DNA of 64,000 nt. Source: Chrysaora quinquecirrha (Eukaryota > Cnidaria > Scyphozoa > Semaeostomeae > Pelagiidae). Every line of letters begins with the position of its first letter. The first letter of the stretch is position 1. A program made the translations under genes and the position numbers. Below the pieces are notes generated by a model that was given only the letters and a program-made list of their open reading frames with translations, was not told where the DNA came from and did no database searches. The stretch is taken from contig JACTAT010000014.1 in assembly GCA_014526335.1 (NCBI GenBank), positions 7,546,659 through 7,610,658 on the forward strand, given 5' to 3'. Shown in pieces: positions 36,801 to 45,100 of the stretch.

Positions 36801-38005
36801 TGTGCTGACGAATATGGGACATGCTATTTTATCCAATCATCTAATCTCAGGAAGTGCTGCCTACGTACCTGGCATCACATCAACACTAGCCTGCGGGCAG
36901 GCTAATCAGCAAGAAAATTCATAAATAAACAAACTTTTTTGAGTGTTAGGTAAATGCTATACTTTTGAATGGTAGGTAGAAGTGAATGGTAGAACTTTCC
37001 AAGTGCTAAAAACTGGCCCAGTGTGGCAGCAGCGAAGCACTTAGTAATGGCTTTTTAATGACATTTCAAACATTCTCATCATCAATCATAGAGTCTGGGC
37101 AAGAGCGGCAATTTCAAAATACTTTTCAAAGCAAATCGTCATCATTCTCATCATCATCATCATCATAATGATCGTCATCATCATCATGATTACCATCATT
37201 GACGATGTGGCTGTGGCAAGATCTAAATGAACGGCATCACCACCACAATCACCCCTACAACCATCACCACCACCACCCCTATCCCCACCACCACAACCAC
37301 CCCTACAACCATCACCACGATCACCCTTATCACCACAACCACCCCCCTATAACCACTACCACAACCACCCTACCACCACAATAACCCCTACCAACCATCA
37401 TCATAATCATCGTGGTCATCAACATCATCATCATAACCACCACCATTATCATAATAATCATCATCGTCATCGTTGTGCATACCGATAAACATCTTTTTTT
37501 ACTTGATTTTTGAATTGTAATGAGATGTTTCCAAGGCATTTTAAGGTGCGCAAGTTGAGTCGAGGTTTGGAGTAAACACTTTAAATTCAATTGGACTGGA
37601 CTGGGTGGGACCCAGTCTTAATAGTCTTAATAAAGCTTTAAAAATAAGAGGCTCATATTTGAAAGATTATCTAGACGCTTAAAATATTGTTATAGGCCTA
37701 ACGATTGCCGAAAAAAAGGACACCGAGTAATGGCTTTTGCAATCGGTTGACGACTCGCCGGCAATGTATTGCTTTGGCAATGTGTGGGCCTAAAAAAGCC
37801 CTTCTATATCTGGAGATAAAAGAATTTTAAAACACACGAAGAAGGCTACAAAATTGGCTATCTTCTGCATTAAAACGAAATTTTACTGGTTGAAAATTCA
37901 ATAAGATCTGATCTTACCTTCCTCAGGGATTCTAAAAGTGCGAAAAAGCAAAGATAAAACAGCAGGAAGTTTGCTGTTTGGTAAGATGGTGCCACGTTGA
38001 AACAT
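30859..38005 (-). CDS. GUK1: Guanylate kinase, nine coding exons
   Basis: Transfers phosphate from ATP to GMP or dGMP, giving GDP or dGDP. Coding exons, 5' to 3': 38005-37918, 36237-36124, 35251-35210, 34520-34424, 33844-33781, 33495-33421, 32863-32779, 31943-31858, 30879-30859; all phases agree and introns are GT-AG. From the Met in exon 2 (36235) the product is 193 residues, near the usual ~197. Visible features are the P-loop [10 protein letters not shown], the GMP-binding core [19 protein letters not shown] and [16 protein letters not shown], then [20 protein letters not shown] and a lid with [17 protein letters not shown]. The last exon adds only EIIRLS after a strong acceptor (TTTTTTCTTGCAG). 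Exon 1 extends the frame upstream by 30 residues. Introns hold MITEs and minisatellites. Identity is near certain; the last exon is less so. Confidence 0.95.
31250..31745 (-). mobile_element. tRNA-derived SINE copy split by a MITE
   Basis: 31250-31400 and 31690-31745 match the two halves of the SINE seen at 57230-57405 (shared GACGCTACCGTGGCTGGG and GCTAGCTGGATT-like segments). The MITE at 31404-31686 separates them. The order of events is clear: SINE first, MITE later. Confidence 0.7.
31404..31686. mobile_element. MITE, 283 bp, TA target duplication, family A
   Basis: Flanked by TA on both sides and inserted in a SINE. Ends form a long imperfect terminal inverted repeat: GGCCCTGCCTAAACGAT at the left and, reading inward from the right, GGCCCCGGCCAAACTATC, continuing through ACATTTGnnATTTGCTT. 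There is no coding capacity. The TA duplication and structure suit a Tc1/mariner-type non-autonomous element. It lies in the last GUK1 intron. Related copies are at 41390, 50873 and 54766. Confidence 0.8.
32395..32735. repeat. GTACAGCGG minisatellite with an inverted tail, GUK1 intron
   Basis: About a dozen units of 18-23 bp, such as CAGTACAGCGGAGGGATAT and GTACAGCGGTGGTTGTGCA. After about 32680 the sequence turns to the opposite orientation (ACAACCACCGCTGTA twice), so the array can fold back on itself. It lies between GUK1 exons 8 and 7. Forward ORFs across it are repeat artefacts. Confidence 0.85.
32928..33300. repeat. Degenerate (TTTAC)n array, GUK1 intron
   Basis: Imperfect TTTAC/CTTTA pentamers run for about 370 bp between GUK1 exons 7 and 6. 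On the minus strand this is GTAAA-rich, so it contains many weak GTAA donor look-alikes downstream of the true exon 6 donor. Confidence 0.85.
33978..34409. mobile_element. MITE, ~432 bp, family B (rich in TTAAGCCCCC motifs)
   Basis: The left end CGGTAAAAGCTCTGTTAAAC and the inward-read right end CCATAAAAGCTCTATTTAG form terminal inverted repeats, and TA flanks each end. The interior near both ends repeats CTATTAAGCCCCC-type motifs. It sits in the GUK1 intron with its right end about 14 bp from exon 4, just beyond the donor. Decayed relatives are at 30931-31010, 47380-47465 and 52263-52370. Confidence 0.75.
34862..34892. repeat. (GATTT)n microsatellite
   Basis: About six GATTT units in a GUK1 intron. 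Confidence 0.85.
36250..36480. repeat. Interspersed repeat, family D copy 1
   Basis: Contains AAAAGCTTTTTTC followed by GACACTCCTCAGAGTATAAA. Matching segments occur at 50160-50400 (as a fold-back) and, inverted, at 55205-55395. The minus-strand reading resembles the plus-strand reading at 55205-55395 (NVYTLRS versus DVYTPRS), which reflects DNA homology and not a known protein. Confidence 0.6.
36500..36662. repeat. Interspersed repeat, family C copy 1
   Basis: Shares an extended stretch with 41549-41700: CAAACACCAACTAGCTTGC, GGATACAGCGGGAA, then a GAACTCTTTCTG region and AACCCC near the end. Both copies have the same orientation. No coding potential is evident. Confidence 0.65.
36663..37136. 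other. GUK1 intron 1 sequence without recognised features
   Basis: Short overlapping ORFs on the plus strand have no recognisable domain, and codon use looks unselected. I see no splice-supported exon here. Confidence 0.4.
37137..37465. repeat. Compound CAT / CAC microsatellite, GUK1 intron 1
   Basis: ATC/CAT trinucleotides at both ends flank a CCACCACAACCACCCCTA-type core. Strong purine/pyrimidine bias between strands is visible. Confidence 0.85.
37466..37917. other. GUK1 intron 1 sequence, nothing recognised
   Basis: AT-rich sequence up to the exon 1 donor at 37917. No repeat family or exon could be supported. Confidence 0.4.
37918..38005 (-). CDS. GUK1: GUK1 exon 1: probable mitochondrial leader
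   Basis: An ATG at 38005 opens 29 codons plus one base, ending at GAGGAAG|GTAAGAT. It joins in frame to CC-ATG of exon 2, so the longer protein reads [20 protein letters not shown], then [10 protein letters not shown], then the normal start [14 protein letters not shown]. The leader has four basic residues, two acids only at its end and hydrophobic stretches, as expected of a mitochondrial presequence. Longer GUK1 isoforms are known in vertebrates. Whether both starts are used here cannot be seen; the acceptor just ahead of the internal ATG would also suit an untranslated first exon. Confidence 0.65.
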
Positions 38006-38464
38006 GAGATTGCTGAAGTACATTTCTTATTCAATTTCAGCTTTTACCTTGGCAACCTTACCTGTCGATGCGTGAAATTCATTTCAATTTGATTTAGTTC
38101 CTCTTTGAAATCAACTCACTCAAACTACGAAAGTCAGTACCCCCCGGAAAAAATGATCATCGGTGCAAAATATCCCAAAAATAATATTCAAGTCGAGTCA
38201 ACAAATTTGAAAAGAAAAATTTGAAACCATATTTCCTGAATTTGCTTGAAATATGCTGATTTTTTTCTAAAATCTAAAATCGTCCCAGACTATCACACAT
38301 ATTATTTAAGCGAGACGGGGGTAACACAATATTTGCAAGTGAAAAATGTTGGAGACTGGAGTCTTGCGCAAGCGCAAACGTAGTTTCTTCTAAGTTGATA
38401 AACGAGTGGGAGGTATAGACGCATGCCCAGTCGCCACAAAAGAAGGTACAAAAAAGGAGTTAAA
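38006..38464. promoter_or_regulatory. Head-to-head intergenic region, likely bidirectional promoter
   Basis: The GUK1 upstream ATG (minus, 38005) and the membrane-protein ATG (plus, 38423 or 38465) are only about 0.4 kb apart and diverge. At 38365-38376 TGCGCAAGCGCA closely matches the NRF-1 consensus YGCGCAYGCGCR. NRF-1 sites are known from promoters of nuclear genes for mitochondrial proteins and from bidirectional promoters. No clear TATA box was seen. Function is inferred from position and motif. Confidence 0.5.
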
Positions 38465-40241
38465 ATGGCAAGCTATGGACACCGAAGCACAAGATTATTA
38501 TCAAAATTAGGAAGTACTTTGTTTTTACGGGCTGATCCAAGCGTCAAAATACCAACAAGCCATCAAAGAACTGCTTTGTTTGTTAGGGAAATAAAAAAGC
38601 TGCCGCGGAAGAAAGATAAAAGAGATGGACACTGTGTTAACCCACGTGACTACTACTGGGAACAGAGAATGAAGCATGCGCCAAAAACTCCATTAGCAGT
38701 TGAGCCAGTTAGCGTAATTAAAGATGCGACGACACAAAAAAAGACACTTTTTACTAAATGGGAAAAAAGGTGTATACACGCAGTTTTTTTATAAGCAACT
38801 TCGCTTGGCCCTAGTTCCAAAAGTTGCTTATTTTCGGACCTTTTATGGCCACCTTTTAGTAGCAAAAGTTGCTTAATAGCAGCGGCGGATTTAGCCCAAA
38901 ATCTGACAGGGGCAAATTATACAAGAAAGTTGATTTACCAATAATTTCACATTAACCATTACGACCATAACCAGAAGACACCCGAAACATATCACAAAGT
39001 TGAATTAAAGACAACGAACAACCGAGTGGCTGTTTTTGTTTCTTTGAAAACTACCCCCTGTATGAAAAATACTCGTCATGGAAAACCTCCTGGTTAGCTA
39101 CAAGATCCCCCTGTCCATCCTCAATTTGCACTGTGAAAGCAACTAAAATCCCCCCGAATCATCGGTTCACTTTGATGTTTTAGTATTTTTGAAATTCACG
39201 GGTGCGACCGCCAGATTTTTGCACCCGTGGATCAGCACAGTGATTGGCTAATTCACTTCCACGGGTGCATAAAATGTGGTAATTTACGGGTCACGGGTGC
39301 AAACGCCAATCCCATTTAATCGGGCCAAGGTTTACAAAGAAATCTGGGCAAATTCTAGTCCGTGGAATATTGCATCTTGTGTGGGAGGCAAAACAAAGCC
39401 TTTAGAATGAAAGGAATGTCTGCAATGGAAAAGAACAGGGACTCTGAGTCTGTTGTTGTAAAATACAAAAGACCAGGATCGAGGATCAATAAAAGAGCAT
39501 ACCAGAAGCAATTTCAATTAAATTCAAAAAACACAATTTTCGCTCAGCAAATCTGACGGGTGCTTAAGCACCCTTCGCACCCGTCTGGATCCGCCACTGA
39601 ATAGTTGCTTAATTTTAACTGTATCTTTTTTGCCCTAAGAATAGTATAGAGGCTAAAAAAACAGCAAAATCTAACATTGCACATAGAATGACTGGAATTA
39701 TTTCTCCCTGCTGATATTGTTACCATTTGAGACTTGGTATTGAAAGTTAAACAGAAACCCCTCAATGAAATGCCCCATTTAACGAGAAACATTCCGTTTA
39801 TATGCGAGTTTTTACGACAAATGAATGGAAATAGCTTTTATGTTGATCAATCCTCGATTGCTTACAGTGATATAAATTATCAAAAATATAAAAAGTTCCT
39901 TAGGTTTTTTTTCCTGTGGCACTATACGTTGCTTAAACTTTAAAAACTGCCTGTAGTCAATTGGTATTGCGACAATAATGCAAATGACTTGATATAAACA
40001 AAGTTTTATCCTTCTTTCAGTATTGCAGTAGTGGCTGTTATATCAATGTTAGCTGCAGTAATATCATTCAAATGGACTTTTGGCAATAGTAAGTATGGAA
40101 AGTATTTTCATACCTATTGAGCTTTTTAATGCCAATGGACAATTCATTACTGTCACTTTCATTTGAGTCTAATTGTATATCGTTTTCTCCACAGAAAACC
40201 CCAAAGAGAGCAAGGTAGCTGCAGTAGAAGAGGTGCAATAG
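38423..40241 (+). CDS. Small single-pass membrane protein, three exons, family not recognised
   Basis: Exons 38423-38769, 40021-40088 and 40195-40241 join with matching phases (donor AAAAAAG|GTGTAT, acceptor TTCTTTCAG, donor AATA|GTAAGTATGG, acceptor TTTTCTCCACAG) and end at TAG 40239-40241. The product is 153 residues from the first ATG or 139 from the one at 38465, which has the better context (A at -3, G at +4). The short form begins MASYGHRSTRLLSKLGSTLF, a basic, serine/leucine-rich and acid-free start like a mitochondrial presequence. A basic middle (KKLPRKKDKR, DYYWEQRMKH) follows, then one hydrophobic segment, SIAVVAVISMLAAVISFKW, and a short tail ending in VAAVEEVQ. A mitochondrial inner-membrane protein is a fair guess. 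The intact three-exon structure makes a real gene likely. Confidence 0.75.
38880..39599. mobile_element. hAT-like non-autonomous element in the first intron
   Basis: The left end CAGCGGCGGATTTAG and the inward-read right end CAGTGGCGGATCCAG form terminal inverted repeats of the style CAGNGGCGGATNNAG, familiar from hAT-type elements. Flanks share AATAG directly at both borders, shorter than the usual 8 bp. Internal CACGGGTGC/GCACCCGTG motifs recur in both orientations. No transposase is seen. It lies in intron 1 of the plus-strand gene. Confidence 0.65.
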
Positions 40242-40952
40242 GAAGGTATCAAGGCAATGCAAACTTCTGACATACTGCATTGCAAAGCAAACTAGCCCCA
40301 TTTGGTACTCCTTTTTCTGCATTTAGTATAATGAATATTTGTATAAGTTGTATATAAAACAGATTTACTGAACATGACAACAATAGTTGAAGTTTTCTTT
40401 TTTCATTCAGCTAACACATATACATCATTGCCAAGCAAAAATTGTTCTCAAAAATTATCAAAAGTCCCTTTGTCTTTTCCAAGGGTTGTAATATTTTGAT
40501 TCTAGTTCTATGTGCAATGCAGGGGGAGATACTTTCTGTTTAATTGAAAGCTGAGAAATTGCTTTGAGTTTTTCTGACGAATTTCTGTTGCAGTCAGGGG
40601 TGGCACCAGGTGCATGGCATTGGAGCTTAGTGCCACCCTTGGTCGCAGTACAGTTACCCTTATAGATATCCCTCAATTGTCACTGTAGCACAATGTCCCT
40701 AAATGTTGTTTTGTTTGAAAATTCAGGATCAAGATTCTTTACTCAAGGAAACCAGAACTTTTCTGAGTGCATCTTTTCCTTAACGACATTCATTTTCAAA
40801 TCAGCCTAACTCATTTATAATAACATCATGTGGCATGTTGTAAAACAATACTTCTCCTACTACTATACAATAAAATATAAATACAAAAATAGTATATTTA
40901 CATGAAAGAATAAAAATATCTAACTAAGAACAGTACATATGCAAAAACAATT
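40242..40952. other. Region between two converging genes
   Basis: The plus-strand gene ends at 40241 and the NME8-like gene ends at 40953 on the minus strand. An AATAAA on the plus strand near 40869 could serve the plus-strand gene. I saw no clear AATAAA for NME8, and short ORFs here have no recognisable domain. Confidence 0.45.
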
Positions 40953-42113
40953 TCATTCTGGATTCTCACCTTCAGTTTTTTTAGGTTCTGTTGGCTCATC
41001 TGACGCTTCATTTTGCTCCTGTGCAGCAGCAGTTGTGTCTGGCGGAGCATCACTACTATTTTTGTCACTTTCAGGAGTCCCATCTTCAGTTTCATTATTT
41101 TTATTGTCTTCTGTAGTTTCCTTATTCTCAGTGTCATTTTCAATCGGTTGAGATTCATTATTATTGTTCTCAGTATTATCATCATTTTGATTGACAGATG
41201 TACTTGACTGACTGTCATTTTGTGTCTCTTCTTTCTTGACATTGTCACTTGTTTCCTTCCCAGCTGCCCCTTCAGTTTCTTCTCCTTCCTTTGCATCGTT
41301 TTCTTTATCACCTTGTTTTTCCCCCTCATCTTCTTTGACGTTATTAGTTTCATTGTTATTCACATCATCTGCAAAACAAATCAATAGTTAAGGCCCTGGC
41401 CAAACGATCAAACATTGTTGGTTCAACATACGAGATTTGCTTGTCAAGCAAAATGTTTGACTGTTTGGCCCCTCCAAAAACATTGCTTGTCCAACATTTT
41501 TTTTAATGCACCAATCAGAAACAGAAAGTAAAGACGAATTGGCATTGTGTTTTAAACACCAACCAGCTTGCGGGATACAGCGGGAAGATCAACAGAATAA
41601 ATTGAAGAGTCCAAGTGAGAAAACGAGCTCTTTCTGTCTACACAGAACTGGTCATGTGAATTTTAAGTAGACAGATTGTAAAACCCCAAAATGGAACAGA
41701 GATAGACCAACCTTTGTTCTCTTCAGCTACAACCTCCCCATTTTCAGGTTGACTGTCGCTGGTTTTCTGGCCGTCTTTGGGATCCTCCTGTGTTTGTTCT
41801 ACGGAACCCTCTGCGGGTTGTTCAGCTTCTCCTTGTTGATCGGTGGCTACTTGGTCACCTTCTTGTTGGTCACGTTCTTGTTGGTCACCTTCCTGTTGGT
41901 CACCTTGTTTGTCACCTTCCTGTTGGGCACCTTCCTGTTGGTCACCTTCTTGTTTGTCACCTTCCTGTCTGTCACCATCCTGTTGGTCACCTCCCTCCTG
42001 TTCACCCTCTCCTTTGTCACCATCCTCTGCACTTTCTTGCTCTCCTGAAGCACTCTTAGTGTCTTCTTGTCCGCTTTCAGAACCATGCTTGCTCTTAACT
42101 TTCTTTGGAGGTT
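40953..42113 (-). CDS. NME8: NME8 acidic C-terminal tail (two exons)
   Basis: Exon 42113-41712 (134 residues) begins EPPKKVKSKHGSESGQEDTK and contains about twelve pentapeptides of the type GDQQE/GDKQE coded by a 15-bp minisatellite. The last exon, 41368-40953 (137 residues), is rich in E, N, D, T and K and ends EPKKTEGENPE before TGA. Low complexity and strong negative charge predict a disordered tail. A similar acidic extension is recalled for sea-urchin IC1 and is absent from human NME8. Confidence 0.9.
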
Positions 42114-45100
42114 CTAGAATAAAGGAAACAACAAAACTCGGAAGATTTAATGGATTACAGATGTCGTTTTTTCAAAATTATCAATCACTTCTGAAGTTCT
42201 GTACTGAGAAAGAACAATCTAAAGCCAGGCTAATGTCGTCGCCCAACCCTATTTGAGGCTCTGGAAACCAGGATAGCTTTGTTCAAGATTGAAACTATAG
42301 GATTATCTTTCGAATGAATACTTAAAAACAATATTATTACCTTTGACAGTACCGTCAGGATTCAGTTCTACCTCTGGGAAGAATTCATGAATTGCTTCAG
42401 TTGCTTTTTCCACGTTGGAGCTACTATGGACAGCATTCTTCATCCTCGATTAGAACCTAAATTTTCTGAAAAGCAAAACTTCTTAACCCTTCTTTAGATT
42501 GACCAAAAAAGCCTCATATTCTAGAATCTTTGTCCAATATAATTACTGTATTATTTTAACCAGTGTATATTAAATCGGTTTATCTTTGCTTTTTTATGCA
42601 TGGTGTAAATTTATCAGAAACAAAATATTTGAGGGTAGCAATTGTGTTTATTTAATCCAGCTGAACATCGGGTACATGCGACCAATGTATCCTGCAAACA
42701 ATTTGAGCAATGGCCAAGCATGTCAACAGGAACCAGGAACATCTGGAAACAAGGATTAGCTACGTTAAATCCTCCTTTTCTATCCGCTTGACTTTCAATC
42801 TGAAAATATGCCTGCAAAACTCCGGAGAAAAGGGGCTTCTGACACAACTAGCCGGCTGGATTAGGCCACGACACCACAGCACTTTCGACATATGTCAAGA
42901 AGGGCCATTCTCCTTTTTACTTAGCTTTGAAATCTGAAGGCGTGCAGGCTCTGTCAGATTTGGCTGCAAAGGATGACTGAACAGAAGGGAGCAAGCTCTC
43001 GGAAATAAGCTTGAGGGTTGGGTAATCAATGAAAGTAATCAATGAAAAGCTGAAACAAATCTTACGAGTTTGGACATTCTTCCTTGGCTTTGTCCGGGTC
43101 ATTTGGACCAACTAGCGCTCGGAAACCAGGGATGGCATCCTCTCTTGATAAGATCATGAACAAGGTTGGGCCACTTAAAAGGAAAATTGTGATTTAGTAT
43201 TTTATGTGAGACATTGACAATACAGTTGCTATACACAAGAGGTAAAGATTTTAGTTTTACAAGCTATTCTATCTACGACGAATTCAGTGCATAAGGTGCC
43301 ATGGTCTATCAATGGAAAAGAATGCTGTAGAATGCTGTGCTTGTAAAAGAATTCTACAGGTCCTACAGAGTATAAAAAAAAAACGAATTTTTCTAAAGAA
43401 TGTGAATTTTTCAGAAAAAGCCTCGTACTATTGAGAGGTTGGCACCCCAAGGTTAAGATGAATTTCCAAAACATTCTTCTCCTTAGTTTCACGTCACAAG
43501 TAACAATTGACGGAGGGCAACCGCAAACAATTATTTAAGAGCCCTGAATTGGGGCAAAACCAGTGTGTTTTGGAGCGATGTCAGGGGGCTCAAAACGCCC
43601 TTCAAGCCCCATTTCAGCTCGATATTAAATAGAAAAAAACTGTATCATATGATGTGAAAATGGAACCACCAAAAAATTTGTTCCTAAACATGGTGTATTG
43701 TTGGAATCTTAACCATATTTTACGAGCCCCCTCAATCCAATCAGCATCCCTTGGAAAATGTTGCGAGTCCGCCCCTGATGAAGCACTACCGTGGGTATAG
43801 CATACATTAAATACCTGCTCATATAATCAGTCAGTCCATCATAGAACTCCTTTCCTTCATGTTCCTTGTAGAACTGTGCTGCAAGATCTTTTGTGAGATT
43901 GACTTCTTTTTGTGCTGATATTTTGAAACCAGATTCTTGTATTTTCTTGATTATTTCCTCTGTAAAATGATCAAACACACGTAAATAAAAACTAATAAAC
44001 TACAGTAGAACCCTCATATAGCGGACACGTGTTGGACCATTTTATTGTCCGCTGTGGAGAGGTGTCCGCTTTATTGAGGTTATTTTTAACAAACATATGC
44101 GGTACAACAATTTTTGTCCGTTGTTTGGAGGTGTTTGTTGTAAAGAGGGAACTGTTAATGGAGGTTTTACTCTATAGCTAACGTGAGGCTATAAGGCACT
44201 TTAAGCCTTATAGCCTTACGTTAAGGTTTAAAGCCTTATAGCCTCATTAATGTCCTCGAAGGACAGACTGCCAAGGCAGTAGTTACCTAATGTCCTCGAG
44301 GGACAGACTGCCAAGGCAGTAGTTACCTAATGTCCTCGAGGGACAGACTGCCAGGGCAGTAGTTACCTAATGTCCTCGAGGGACAGACTGCCAAGGCAGT
44401 AGTTACCTAATGTCCTCGAGGGACAGACTGCCAAGGCAGTAGTTACCTAATGTCCTCGAGGGACAGACTGCCAAGGCAGTAGTTACCTAATGTCCTCGAG
44501 GGACAGACTGCCAAGGCAGTAGTTACCTAATGTCCTCGAGGGACAGACTGCCAAGGCAGTAGTTACCTAATGTCCTCGAGGGACAGACTGCCAAGGCAGT
44601 AGTTACCTAATGTCCTCGAGGGACAGACTGCCAAGGCAGTAGTTACCTAATGTCCTCGAGGGACAGACTGCCAAGGCAGTAGTTACCTAATGTCCTCGAG
44701 GGACAGACTGCCAGGGCAGTAGTTACCTAATGTCCTCGAGGGACAGACTGCCAAGGCAGTAGTTACCTAATGTCCTCGAGGGACAGACTGCCAAGGCAGT
44801 AGTTACCTAATGTCCTCGAGGGACAGACTGCCAAGGCAGTAGTTACCTAATGTCCTCGAGGGACAGACTGCCAAGGCAGTAGTTACCTAATGTCCTCGAG
44901 GGACAGACTGCCAAGGCAGTAGTTACCTAATGTCCTCGAGGGACAGACTGCCAGGGCAGTAGTTACCTAATGTCCTCGAGGGACAGACTGCCAAGGCAGT
45001 AGTTACCTAATGTCCTCGAGGGACAGACTGCCAAGGCAGTAGTTACCTAATGTCCTCGAGGGACAGACTGCCAAGGCAGTAGTTACCTAATGTCCTCGAG

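Noticed and set aside
40898..41353. 151-codon lysine-rich minus ORF overlapping the last NME8 exon
   Set aside because: It is the wrong frame of the acidic tail exon; the splice-supported frame is the D/E/N-rich one ending at 40953.
41749..42256. Plus-strand ORFs over the NME8 repeat exon
   Set aside because: Antisense shadows of the 15-bp coding minisatellite.
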